The notes under the pieces were generated by a model. That model was not told the DNA's origin, did not search any database, and worked only from the letters and a program-made list of their open reading frames with translations. The position numbers and the translations under genes are program-made. This document shows, piece by piece, positions 27,308-36,764 of a stretch of 37,989 nt of DNA (the first letter of the stretch is position 1; the number at the start of each line of letters is the position of its first letter). The DNA is from an uncultured Verrucomicrobiota bacterium (GTDB lineage Bacteria; Verrucomicrobiota; Verrucomicrobiia; Limisphaerales; UBA9464), in NCBI GenBank assembly GCA_903880005.1, contig CAIRNV010000270.1:1-37989 (forward strand), written 5' to 3'.

Positions 27308-28174
27308 ATGCAGGGTTCACCGTTGCGACGCCGTACGGGTGGAACGGAAGGCTTCACCTTGGTCGAGCTGCTGGTGGTGGTCGCCATCATCGCGATCCTG
27401 GCGGGCATGTTGCTGCCCGCGTTGTCCCGGGCGAAGTCACAGGCGCAGGGCATCCAGTGCATGAACAACACCCGGCAGGTCATGCTGGGGTGGTTGCTGT
27501 ACTCGGACGACCACGACGGCCGCGTGTGCGGCAATGCATCGGGCTCGGCGACGCCGTTCGACAACTGGGTCGTGGGCACCATGCGCTCGATCAACGGCGG
27601 CCCCAACCCGGACAACACGAACACGCTGTACCTCGTGGGCCCGCCGGCCCAGTTGGGGCCCTACGTGAAGACCCACCGGCCCTACCGATGCCCGTCGGAC
27701 ACGTCCGTGGGCCTCGTGCCCGGCGTCAAGAACCCGATGCCGCGGGTGCGCACGCTCTCCATGAACGGGTGGCTGGGCTACAACTCGGAGGCTTGGGACG
27801 GCCCCGGCGGGTTGATCGTGTACCGCAAGCTCTCGGAGATGGTGCAGCCAGGGCCCTCCGGCATTTGGGTGGTCGTGGACGAACGCGAGGACAGCATCAA
27901 CGACGGGTGGTTCGCCGTCAGCATGGCCGGCGTGGCCACGCCCGCCGGGAAGCCGGCCAACCCAGGCCAGTATCAAGTCATCGACTTTCCCGCCAGCTAC
28001 CACCATCGCGCCTCGTCCTTCGCCTTCGCGGACGGGCACTCGGAGATGCACAAGTGGAAGGACGCGCGGACCAACCCGGTGCTGCGCAAGGGCCAGGACA
28101 CCGCGTTGCGCGTCCCCACGCCGGGCAACCCGGACGTGGAGTGGATCCAGGCCCACACCACCGGTTTTCGCTGA
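27308..28174 (+). CDS. Type II pseudopilin-like protein
   Basis: [70 protein letters not shown]. Confidence 0.87.
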   Translation: MQGSPLRRRTGGTEGFTLVELLVVVAIIAILAGMLLPALSRAKSQAQGIQCMNNTRQVMLGWLLYSDDHDGRVCGNASGSATPFDNWVVGTMRSINGGPNPDNTNTLYLVGPPAQLGPYVKTHRPYRCPSDTSVGLVPGVKNPMPRVRTLSMNGWLGYNSEAWDGPGGLIVYRKLSEMVQPGPSGIWVVVDEREDSINDGWFAVSMAGVATPAGKPANPGQYQVIDFPASYHHRASSFAFADGHSEMHKWKDARTNPVLRKGQDTALRVPTPGNPDVEWIQAHTTGFR

Positions 28175-28205
28175 GCCGGAACGACCCACCCGCCCCGACC
28201 CACGT

Positions 28206-28649
28206 TCACAAGAAGCGATCGCGGACGCCGGGCGACGGCACCAGGCAGGCCGCGGGCGTTCCAAACCAACGATGCCGGTTCCGCGCGACGAGGTCATAGG
28301 CGCGGTCGCGAAGCGCGCGGGGCACCCAGCGGATCCAGGCGCCGGCCTTCCACGGCCAACCCAGGTGCCGCGCCACCTCGATCGCGGCGTCGGATCGCAT
28401 GAGCCGGCGCCGGCCCGTCACCAGGAGCAGCGTGCCGGGTTGGGACGGGTCAAGGCCGGCCGCCCGGTACGCGCGGCGACCGAGGTCGGACTGGATGGGA
28501 AGGAACTTGAACCGCCGGCCCCGGTCGCGCGGCAGCACGAACGCGACGGTGGCGTTGCAGAGGTTGCATGCCCCGTCGAACAACAGGACATGCGGGTGAG
28601 GGAGGATCGCCTCGTCGCCTTGGCCGACGGTCTCGGGCGTGGATTCCAT
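28206..28649 (-). CDS. DCC-family (DUF393) thiol-disulfide oxidoreductase-like protein
   Basis: VLLFDGACNLCNATVAFVLPRDRGRRFKFLPIQSDLGRR. Confidence 0.88.
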   Translation of the reverse strand: MESTPETVGQGDEAILPHPHVLLFDGACNLCNATVAFVLPRDRGRRFKFLPIQSDLGRRAYRAAGLDPSQPGTLLLVTGRRRLMRSDAAIEVARHLGWPWKAGAWIRWVPRALRDRAYDLVARNRHRWFGTPAACLVPSPGVRDRFL

Positions 28650-28665
28650 GGGCCGGGCGGGGCGG

Positions 28666-30048
28666 TTAGTCGAACATCTTGCCCGGGTTGAGGATCCCGT
28701 GGGGGTCGAGGGCGCGCCGCAGCTCGCGCATGACCCGCATCTGGGCATCCCCGGCAAACCGGGGGAGGAAGGACTTCTTGGCGAGGCCGACGCCGTGCTC
28801 GCCGGTGATGGTGCCGCCGAGGCGGATGGCCTCGTCAAAGATCTCGTGGAAGGCCTCCTCGATGCGGTGCATCTCCTCGTGGTTGCGTTCGTCCGTGAGG
28901 AAGGTGGGGTGGAGGTTGCCGTCGCCCATGTGGCCAAAGGTGCCGATGCGGAGCTTGTAGCGCCGCGCGACGTCATCCACGAAGCGGACCATGCGGGCGA
29001 GTTCGCTGCGGGGGACGGTGGCGTCCTCGAGGATGGTCGTGGGCGACATGCGGGCGAGCGCGGAGAAGGCGGAGCGCCGCGCGGCGGCCAGTTGGTTGGC
29101 CTCGGCGTCGTCCTTGGCCACGCGGACCTCCCGGCACCCGTTCCTGCGCGCGATGGCCACCATCTGGTCGGCCTCCTCCGCCACCTGGGCCGGGTGGCCG
29201 TCGGTTTCCATCAACAGCAATGCCTCGCAGTCCGTCGGCAGGCCCACGCGTGCGAAGTCCTCGACGCAACGGATCGTGGTGCGGTCGAGGAACTCGAGCG
29301 TGCACGGGATAATCTTGGCCGCGATGATGTCGGACACGGTCTGGGCGGCGGCGTCCATGGCGTCGAACGTGGCAACCATGGTCTTCTTGGCGGCGGGCTT
29401 GGGAATGAGCTTGAGGAGGACCTCGGTGATCACGCCGAGGGTGCCCTCGGAGCCCACGAAGAGATCCTTGAGCGAGTAGCCGGCCACGTCCTTCACGCAC
29501 TTGTTGCCCGTGCGCACCACCTCGCCGTCCGCCAGCACGACCGTCAGGCCCATGACGTAGTTCCGCGTGATGCCGTACTTGAGGCCGCGCAGGCCGCCCG
29601 AGTTCTCCGCGACGTTGCCCCCGATGGTGGAGATCTTCATCGAGCCCGGGTCGGGCGGGTAGAAGAGGCCGGCGGCGGCGGCGGCGTCCGCCACCTGCAA
29701 CGTCGTCACGCCCGGCTCCACGGACAGGGTCAGGTTCGCGGCGTCCAGCTCCAGGATCCGGTTCATCCGCGCCGTGCAGAGCACGATGCAATCGGGCGCG
29801 GGGACCGACCCGCCCGACAGCCCCGTGCCGGATCCGCGCGTCACCACGGGGACGCGGCAGGACTGGGCCAGGCGCAGGACCTGCGAGACCTGCTCCGTGG
29901 ACGACACGAACGCCACGCAGCCCGGCAGGCGACTCAAGGCGGCGGTCCCGTCGAAGGAATACACCACCAGGTCCTCGGGCGACGTCAGGACGTTCTCCTC
30001 GCCCACCAGCGCCCTCAGGCGGGCCACGACTTCAGCAGACAACGGCAT
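28666..30048 (-). CDS. FAD-linked oxidase, GlcD-type (glycolate / D-lactate dehydrogenase family)
   Basis: VVTRGSGTGLSGGSVP, DPGSMKISTIGGNVAENSGG, GSEGTLGVITEVLLKL, GTFGHMGDGNLHPTF, GEHGVGLAKK, ALDPHGILNPGKMF. Confidence 0.95.
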   Translation of the reverse strand: MPLSAEVVARLRALVGEENVLTSPEDLVVYSFDGTAALSRLPGCVAFVSSTEQVSQVLRLAQSCRVPVVTRGSGTGLSGGSVPAPDCIVLCTARMNRILELDAANLTLSVEPGVTTLQVADAAAAAGLFYPPDPGSMKISTIGGNVAENSGGLRGLKYGITRNYVMGLTVVLADGEVVRTGNKCVKDVAGYSLKDLFVGSEGTLGVITEVLLKLIPKPAAKKTMVATFDAMDAAAQTVSDIIAAKIIPCTLEFLDRTTIRCVEDFARVGLPTDCEALLLMETDGHPAQVAEEADQMVAIARRNGCREVRVAKDDAEANQLAAARRSAFSALARMSPTTILEDATVPRSELARMVRFVDDVARRYKLRIGTFGHMGDGNLHPTFLTDERNHEEMHRIEEAFHEIFDEAIRLGGTITGEHGVGLAKKSFLPRFAGDAQMRVMRELRRALDPHGILNPGKMFD

Positions 30049-30156
30049 GCACCCAGCGTGGTGAAGCAGGGGAGCCCGTGGAAAGAGGGAACTTGGGCGC
30101 CATGGGCCGCTGGAAGGATCGATCGGTGGCGATCGTGGGTGCGGGACCGCCCCCGC

Positions 30157-30228
30157 AAGGGCCTCGTGCTTCGTCCAACACGGCCCTTGGCTTGGCGCGC
30201 GCCGTCGCCCCGGGGCATCCCCCGGGGC
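30157..30228. other. Two consecutive strong hairpins in the gap downstream of the 30269..32950 gene
   Basis: AAGGGC..CGTG(10-nt loop)CACGGCCCTT (30157-30188); GCCCCGGGG-CATC-CCCCGGGGC perfect 9-bp stem (30207-30228). Confidence 0.55.
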
Positions 30229-30268
30229 GCAGCGCGGCCGCCATCCATGGCGGGAGAATCGTTCCGGC

Positions 30269-32950
30269 TTAGCGACGGGCGCGATAGAACTTGCGCGCGT
30301 CGTTCGCGGGCACGTCCAAGGGCGACGCGGGCGAGCCTTCGACGGGTGTCCAAGGCCCCGTGATGGCGTCGGAGGACTCCAACGTCCCGTGACTCCATGT
30401 GAGGCGAAGGCCGCCGGCGATGGGACCGAGGGACAACATGGGGGGCGGCACGAAGGTGGACTGGGTGACCAGCAGCTTGCCATTCCCGGCCAGGGGTGCG
30501 GTCTCGGATCCGTAGGTCCCGTTCGGCATCTCCTGACCGTTGATGAAGAGCTGCTTCACTGGTGCGACGCCCGCGAAGTCGAGTTGGAGGATTCCCTGGG
30601 CCGTGTTCAGGCGGAAGGCACTGTTCGGGCTGACGGCCTCGGGCGAAAGGACCTGGAGGATGCCGTCGTTGACCGTGGTGTCGCCGTGGTAGTTGCTGGC
30701 GATGGGGTTGGCGGGTGCATCGGCGGGATAGGTGCCGAGCGGTTGGATGGCCGAGCCCTCCTTGACGAGGGCGAGGGTGCCGCCGGTGGCGGGGTCATCC
30801 AGGAGCGGGGCGCGGAGGCCGCGGGGCGTGGCGGCGCCGTTGTAGGCGACGAGGTTGGTGCAGTTGAAGCACACGGTGAGGGTGGAGACGGTGCCGAAGG
30901 CACTGTTGGTGATGACGGAGTTGGCGTCATTGCCCGTGAACACGTAACCGACCTTCTGGCTCGTGCCGTTGAGGTCGATCTTGCCGCTGTTCATGAGGAT
31001 ATGACGTGCGGGGCAATTGACAGCCGGCGGATAGCCCAGCGTGCCTTGGTTGGTGAGAATGATGGTGTTGCCCGTGCCGCTGTTCAGGCGGATGAAGCCC
31101 GTGAACGAGTTGGAGCCGCCGAGGACGAGGGTGTAGCTGCCGCCGTTCATGTCCACGTTCTGCTGGTAGGCGATCCCCTGCGAGGTGGTGTTATTGGGGC
31201 CGCCGTCCTTGATCTGGCCGTCGAAGACAAACACGCCGCCGTCGCCTCGTTGCAGCTTCAACACCGCCCGCTTGTAGGGCGAGCTGTTGACGATGGTGCC
31301 GAAGCCCTCCGGCGGCGGGTATTGGAGGCCGTTGTCGTCGCCGTTGTTGTCAAACGTGCCGCCTGTCAGGCGCAGGCGCCCGCTGGTCGCGGTGCGCAAC
31401 ACCTGGCCGTCGGAGGGACGGACGTTGTTCGTGCCGTCGTTGACCGTGCCCAAGCGGACGGTCGCGCCGGCGTCGATGGCCTCGATGTTGCCCAGCGCGA
31501 AGGAATCGCCCGCCGTCGTGACCCCCACGGCCTTGAGCACCACGGTCCCGCCCCGGACGTAGGTGCCGCCCGTGAACGAGTTCGCCACGTTGGCCGTCGC
31601 GTCGCCCGCCAGCGTCAACTCCGAGTTGCCGACCACGACGAGTCGTTGCTCGCCGACCAGGCTGGCCGCGACGGTCGCCGGGGAGCGTGCGGAGACGACC
31701 GCGCCTGCCGCGTCGCCTCCCAATTGAAGGCTCCCGCCGCTGCCTTGCAGCACGTAGCCGGGGGCGTGGAAATCGAGCTTGTGGACGACGGTGGTCGCGC
31801 CGACCAGGACGGTGCCGACCCCGGGCTCCCTGAAGAGGGCGTCGCCCTCGTCGGCCCAGGTGGCGGGGCTGGTCCAGTTCGCGCCGCCCCAGGTGAAGTC
31901 ACCGGCGGCGTTCGACCAGGTGTTGGCGATGGACTTGCCGAGGGCATGGTTGACCGCGTTGAGGAACATCTTCTGGCCGTCGGCAGACAGGTCGAGCGCC
32001 CCGGCCTGCGGGTTGGGCGACGACGTGACCGCCCCGGAGGCGTCCCGTGTGCCGCACGCGAACAGGAGCCGGTACCCGGCCAGCATCTCGGACCCGTCCG
32101 TTACCTGCGTGGTGCGGACGACGGCGCCCGCCTGCCATTCCACCACGGCGTAGCCGGTCGCGACATGGGAGGCGTTCACGGCAGGGGCCTGACCGGCCGG
32201 GATGTTCACCCCGGGGTCCAATGGGTTGAAATCGATGGTGGCCAGCACGCGCCCGCTCCCGTCCACGTCGTTGGCGATGCCTTGGTCCACGCCGCCGATG
32301 CTGAGGCGGAAATACTGGACGGACGTGCCGCGGTTGTTGGCGGGGATGGCAACGCGGATGTTGGCGAATTGGTCCATCACCTCCTTGCCGCCGACGGTGG
32401 ACCGCGCGATGCCGGCGAAGATCGGATGGGCGGGCTCCAGGAGCGTCCACTTGCCGCTGGCCGTGGTGCTCGCGTCGGCGGCGCAGTCGAACTCCTTGTT
32501 GTCGAGCAGGAACCCGGTGCGGTCCCGGCGCACCAGGGTGGACTTGGTGTAGATCATGGGCGCCGTGATCATGGTGTTCCACTTGGCGCCGCGTGCGTTG
32601 AGGTTGAAGGGCCCGCTGTTGAGCGCCGACCCGGCGATCACGAGGTCGAAGCTGTTGATCATCGGCACGTCATCCAGTGACATGACCTGCGAGGCCGGGT
32701 TGTAGCGTGCGACCGTGTGGCCTGCCGCCACCAAGAGATCCACGAATGCCTGGTCCACATAGGGCGTGCCGTTGGTGGAGTTGGCGGGATGGAAGGTGCC
32801 ACGCGTGACGCCGTCGCTGCCCACCTGCGTGCCCTTCAGCCCGTTGTCGCTCACGAACAACAGGGACGCCGCATTGAGGGATGGGAGAAGGCATGTGCAC
32901 GCCATCCAGCACGCCACGGCCTTGGATGGAACCAGTCGATTCATTTTCAT
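30269..32950 (-). CDS. Secreted protein: N-terminal glutamine-amidotransferase-like/ThuA-like domain plus autotransporter-type beta-strand repeats
   Basis: Signal peptide; LLFVSDNGLKG...YVDQAFVDLLVAAGHTV...FDLVIAG...GQKMFLNAVNHAL; repeat units LVLGGSNSFTGFIRLNSGTGNTIIL and NSFTGGTYVRGGTVVLKA; tail GPWTPVEGSPASPLDVPANDARKFYRARR. Confidence 0.75.
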   Translation of the reverse strand: MKMNRLVPSKAVACWMACTCLLPSLNAASLLFVSDNGLKGTQVGSDGVTRGTFHPANSTNGTPYVDQAFVDLLVAAGHTVARYNPASQVMSLDDVPMINSFDLVIAGSALNSGPFNLNARGAKWNTMITAPMIYTKSTLVRRDRTGFLLDNKEFDCAADASTTASGKWTLLEPAHPIFAGIARSTVGGKEVMDQFANIRVAIPANNRGTSVQYFRLSIGGVDQGIANDVDGSGRVLATIDFNPLDPGVNIPAGQAPAVNASHVATGYAVVEWQAGAVVRTTQVTDGSEMLAGYRLLFACGTRDASGAVTSSPNPQAGALDLSADGQKMFLNAVNHALGKSIANTWSNAAGDFTWGGANWTSPATWADEGDALFREPGVGTVLVGATTVVHKLDFHAPGYVLQGSGGSLQLGGDAAGAVVSARSPATVAASLVGEQRLVVVGNSELTLAGDATANVANSFTGGTYVRGGTVVLKAVGVTTAGDSFALGNIEAIDAGATVRLGTVNDGTNNVRPSDGQVLRTATSGRLRLTGGTFDNNGDDNGLQYPPPEGFGTIVNSSPYKRAVLKLQRGDGGVFVFDGQIKDGGPNNTTSQGIAYQQNVDMNGGSYTLVLGGSNSFTGFIRLNSGTGNTIILTNQGTLGYPPAVNCPARHILMNSGKIDLNGTSQKVGYVFTGNDANSVITNSAFGTVSTLTVCFNCTNLVAYNGAATPRGLRAPLLDDPATGGTLALVKEGSAIQPLGTYPADAPANPIASNYHGDTTVNDGILQVLSPEAVSPNSAFRLNTAQGILQLDFAGVAPVKQLFINGQEMPNGTYGSETAPLAGNGKLLVTQSTFVPPPMLSLGPIAGGLRLTWSHGTLESSDAITGPWTPVEGSPASPLDVPANDARKFYRARR

Positions 32951-33192
32951 CTTGGGGTTTCGAGGAACGTTCCACTTGCACCCAGGGCGCGACACCACCC
33001 TTGTGGGCGTGCCGTGGAAGAGGGAACACACGAACCGTGTTGCCCGTCTTGGGGTGGGTGCAAGGACCTTTACACCCTCGGGGGCAAGCGATCACCAAGG
33101 GCCGTGGGATTCATCGGAAAAACGGCCTCGAAGGTCCTGGGATCCCCATGGCAGCGCAGGCGCCCAGCAGGCGCGCCCATGCAGGCAAGCCG

Positions 33193-35610
33193 TCACCGCC
33201 TCAACTGCATGGAGCGCCGCACGAGGTCCACGAACTCCGCGCGGTAACCCTCCGGGTCCGCGCCCATCCCCTGCTGGGCCATGCGCAGCACCGCCTCCCA
33301 CGTCACCGCGCCCCGGTGCGGCGAGCCCCGAAGGAGCATCGCGTGCGACGCCACGGCGGCTGCGAACCGCACGTCGGCGCTGGCCTCGGACAGCGGACGT
33401 TCCGCGTCCTTGACCGGCACCTCCAGCAGACGGCTGGCGTCGCCGTCGGGTTGCTTGTAGCGAATCTTCACCAGCAACAGCTCGTCCTCGTGGCCCGGCT
33501 TCAGCCGCGGCCTCACGGCCTCCGCCTCCTCCGCCCCGGCGTTGCCTTGGTAACGCATCGGACCCACGCCCGGCCTCCCTGCCGAGACGGGCTCCACCTC
33601 GTACAGGATCGTCACCTGGTGCCCCGCGCCCAGCTCGCCGCCGTCCTTGGCATCGTCATGGAAGTCGCGGTCCTGCAACGCGCGGTTCTCGTACCCCACG
33701 AGCCGGTAGGAGCGCGCGCGGGCGGGATTGAACTCCACCTGCGCCTTCACGTCCTTGGCCACCGTCACGAGCGTCCCCTCCAGCTCCTCGCCCAGCACCT
33801 TACGCGCCTCGCGGAACGAGTCGATGTACGCGTACTGCCCGTTCCCCTTGTCCGCGAGCAGCTCCATCGTGGCGTCCTGGTAGTTGCCCATGCCGAAGCC
33901 CAGGACCGTGAGGAAGACTCCCGAGCGGGCGCTTCGGGTGATCAATTCCAGCAATGCGTCATGCGACGTCTTGCCGATGTTGAAGTCGCCGTCGGTGCAC
34001 AGGACGACGCGGTTGACCCGATCCGGCTGGAGGTGGCGGCCGGCGAGGGCGTAGGCGGCCTCGATGCCGGCGCTGCCGTGCGTGCCGTTGCCCGCCTGCA
34101 ACCCCTCGACCCGCCGCAGCAACCGCGCCTTGCCCTCCGCATCCACCGGCGTCGGCTCCGCGAGCACATCCGAGCCCGCCGCATAGGTGACCAACGCGAC
34201 CCGGTCCCGTGCGTCGAGCCGATCGAGCAGGAGCCTGAGCGAGCCCTTCACCAGGGGCAGCTTGTTCTCGGGCGCCATGGAGCCGCTGACGTCGATGAGG
34301 AACACCAGGTTGGCGGGCGGTCGTTCGCCGCGGTCCACCGGCCGCGCATGAATCCCCACCCGCACCAGCTTGTACCCCTCGCGCCAAGGCGAGGACGTCA
34401 CCTCGACGCTGACCGACACCGGCGCGTCGCCGCGCGGGGCGGGATAGGCGTACCGGAAGTAATTCACCATCTCCTCCACGCGTACGGCGTCGCGCGGCGG
34501 CAACGATCCCTCGCGCAGGAAGCGCCGGACGTTCGCGTAGCTGGCCGTGTCCACGTCGAGGCCGAAGGTCGAGAGCGGCGTGTTGGCGACGCGCAGGAAG
34601 TCGTTCTCGGCCACCGCGGCATAGCCCTCGCCGCTCGCTCCCCGGAAGAACCCGCTGGCACGGTCCCAGGCTTGCCCCATCCCGCCGGCCAGCTCGCCAT
34701 AGCCCATGGGCAGACTGCGCTCCTCAAGCTTCTCCTCCGTTGTCACGGCGCCCGAGTCCCGCAGCCCGGCCAGGCCTTGCGACGTGGCAGGCTTTTGCCT
34801 CTCGAAGTTGTCGGGCTCACGTGGCGCCAAACCGTACCGGTTCGCCAACCTCGGGCTCGCGTCGGGCCCTGGTCTTGGCGCGGAACCCGCCTGGGTGGCC
34901 GCAAGGGAACGTTGACCAGATTCGGCCTTCGCTTTCTCGCGAGGCGCCGTTGGCACGGGGCCGTTGACCGCTTGCCCCGCACTGGAGGCACGCGGCGCGA
35001 CCGGAACCGACGCGGGCTTGCTGGGAGGCACCGCGACGGGCGCGGGCGGCGGGGAGGGCACGGGCATGTCGGGGGCTCGCCGGGCCTTCGCGTCCGCCTG
35101 CACAACCTCACGCAACGGCGCGCGCCTTCGCTCTACCGGCACCGGCGCGTCCTGGTACCGAAGGCCCGTCGATGCCACCTGCATCTCGTTCCTGCCGGGA
35201 CGAACCCAGAGGACGCACGCGACGACGCCCGCCGCCACGGCGAGCCCTGCCAAGGGATACCGAAGGCGCGTCCAGGCCCACGAAACGAGGGTCCACACTC
35301 CAGGAGGGCGATCCTTGGGTTCAGCGGCCGGGCCTTGGTTGAAGGGATTGGCCTGGGCTCGACCCGGCGCGAGGGCCCGCGCGGACGCGGCGGCGAGGAC
35401 GTGCGCCCGGCGATCCGGGTCAAGTGCCGGCACGGCCTCCGGCGAGGCCAGCCATGCCTCCATCGAGCGTGCGGTGCGTTCGAGGGAGGCGACCTCGTCG
35501 GCCAGATCGGGGGACGCGGCGATGGCGGCCTCGACCTCCGCGACGAGCGCGGGCGGCAGCTCGCCGAGGACGTAGGCGGTGAGTTCGGGGGAATCCGGGG
35601 TGATCTTCAT
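33193..35610 (-). CDS. Anti-sigma-like N-terminus + TM + VWA domain (YfbK/DUF3520-type) protein
   Basis: LTAYVLGELPPALVAEVEAAIAASPDLADEV; TM YPLAGLAVAAGVVACVLWV; MIDAS LVFLIDVSGSMAPENKLPLVKGSL; FGLDVDTASYANVRRFL. Confidence 0.88.
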   Translation of the reverse strand: MKITPDSPELTAYVLGELPPALVAEVEAAIAASPDLADEVASLERTARSMEAWLASPEAVPALDPDRRAHVLAAASARALAPGRAQANPFNQGPAAEPKDRPPGVWTLVSWAWTRLRYPLAGLAVAAGVVACVLWVRPGRNEMQVASTGLRYQDAPVPVERRRAPLREVVQADAKARRAPDMPVPSPPPAPVAVPPSKPASVPVAPRASSAGQAVNGPVPTAPREKAKAESGQRSLAATQAGSAPRPGPDASPRLANRYGLAPREPDNFERQKPATSQGLAGLRDSGAVTTEEKLEERSLPMGYGELAGGMGQAWDRASGFFRGASGEGYAAVAENDFLRVANTPLSTFGLDVDTASYANVRRFLREGSLPPRDAVRVEEMVNYFRYAYPAPRGDAPVSVSVEVTSSPWREGYKLVRVGIHARPVDRGERPPANLVFLIDVSGSMAPENKLPLVKGSLRLLLDRLDARDRVALVTYAAGSDVLAEPTPVDAEGKARLLRRVEGLQAGNGTHGSAGIEAAYALAGRHLQPDRVNRVVLCTDGDFNIGKTSHDALLELITRSARSGVFLTVLGFGMGNYQDATMELLADKGNGQYAYIDSFREARKVLGEELEGTLVTVAKDVKAQVEFNPARARSYRLVGYENRALQDRDFHDDAKDGGELGAGHQVTILYEVEPVSAGRPGVGPMRYQGNAGAEEAEAVRPRLKPGHEDELLLVKIRYKQPDGDASRLLEVPVKDAERPLSEASADVRFAAAVASHAMLLRGSPHRGAVTWEAVLRMAQQGMGADPEGYRAEFVDLVRRSMQLRR

Positions 35611-35632
35611 GGGAGGACCTGGAGGCGGGGTT

Positions 35633-36199
35633 TCAAGGTTGGGCGCCGGCGCGTGGCAACGGGTGCGATTCCATGCGGGTTCGCAAGGTCCGGAGGGCGG
35701 TGTGGAGGAGGAAGCCTACGTTCGTGACGGTGAGGGAGGTGACGCGGGCGATCTCCTGGTAGCTCAGGTGAGGCTCGAAGCGAAGCCGGACGACCTCGCG
35801 TTGGTTCGGGGGAAGGCCGGCGAGCAATTGGCGGGCACGCCGCGCGTCGTCGTGGGCGGCGGCATCGTCGGCGGGCGAGGGCCCGTGCGCGGGTCGCTCC
35901 TCGATGCCGTGGTCCTCAAGGGTCGTCATGCGTCGTTCCTTCCTGCGCACGTCGAGGATCCGGTTCCGGCACACCGTGAAGAGCCATGGCAGCAAGTGCC
36001 CGTCCAACGACCCCTCCGGCTGCTCGCACAGCCGCAGGAACGTGTCCTGCACCGCGTCGCGCGCCGACTCAAGGTCACCTGCGATGGAGAGGGCATAGGC
36101 CATCAACGAGGCCTCGTGCCGTTCCAACGCCTCGCGGACGTGCCGGGCGGACGTCGCGCCCGCCGCGTCGTGCCCCGCTTGATGGGCTGGTGAATCCAT
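35633..36199 (-). CDS. ECF-type RNA polymerase sigma factor
   Basis: Region 2 LMAYALSIAGDLESARDAVQDTFLRL...LLPWLFTVCRNRILDVRRK; region 4 LAGLPPNQREVVRLRFEPHLSYQEIARVTSLTVTNVGFLLHTALRTLR. Confidence 0.94.
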   Translation of the reverse strand: MDSPAHQAGHDAAGATSARHVREALERHEASLMAYALSIAGDLESARDAVQDTFLRLCEQPEGSLDGHLLPWLFTVCRNRILDVRRKERRMTTLEDHGIEERPAHGPSPADDAAAHDDARRARQLLAGLPPNQREVVRLRFEPHLSYQEIARVTSLTVTNVGFLLHTALRTLRTRMESHPLPRAGAQP

Positions 36200-36514
36200 T
36201 CCGTGCTGCCGGGATAACGGGGTCGTCGCGGGTTTATTAGGAAAAAGTTCGCCCCGGCGACACGTGGCCCGGCCCCGGGGGGCTGGTGATGTTCACTCGT
36301 GCCAGGTCCTTGGGCGGCCAGCGTCGGACCGCGCCGCTTCCGCGATGAATGCCCTTGGCTGAGCCGGACAGTTGCAGGGCCTCCGCCCAAATCCACGCGT
36401 AGGGATGGGAGAGACTTCGGATCCGCAACTCCGTGGAGCACGGCAGGCTTCGTGCCACAACGCGGTCGTAGCGGATGGGCATCAACCGCGGCATGGGCAT
36501 CCATGAGACCGCAT

Positions 36515-36625
36515 TCTTCGCGTCTTCGCGTCTTCGCGTGAGGAAATCCCGGCCGCATGCGTCACGGGTTCAGTACATGGGAAGGCATGGTTTTTGAATC
36601 ACGCGAGGACGCGAAGACGCGAAGA
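36515..36625. repeat. Dispersed-type repeat as an inverted pair: 8-bp-period TCTTCGCG arms of 27 bp separated by 57 bp
   Basis: TCTTCGCGTCTTCGCGTCTTCGCGTGA (36515-36541) versus TCACGCGAGGACGCGAAGACGCGAAGA (36599-36625), one mismatch. Confidence 0.82.
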
Positions 36626-36764
36626 GAGCCCGCTGGATTCACCCTCTGGCAGCGCCGCACGAGGCGAGAGCCCTTCCACTCAAAAACTGCTTACGCGTGG
36701 ATCAGGGCGTCCGGGAACCGTCTCGACAGGGCCGCCGTGTTTGCATGAACGTGACGGCCTCAAG

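Noticed and set aside
30389-32680. 763-aa plus-strand ORF
   Set aside because: Antisense to the strand-repeat protein; Gly/Val/Asp/Arg-biased shadow frame with no domain signal.
36210-36250. Possible ECF autoregulatory promoter upstream of the sigma gene (minus-strand GAACTT, TAAACC, CGTTATC-like pieces)
   Set aside because: Motif pieces exist but spacing does not fit a confident ECF -35/-10 pair and the leader would be very short.
36237-36500. Minus-strand 87-aa ORF (MPMPRLMPIRYDRVVARSLPCSTELRIRSLSHPYAW...) between the ECF sigma gene and the repeat pair
   Set aside because: No recognisable family, no clear ribosome-binding site, overlaps competing ORFs in repeat-containing intergenic DNA; not supportable without homology or expression data.
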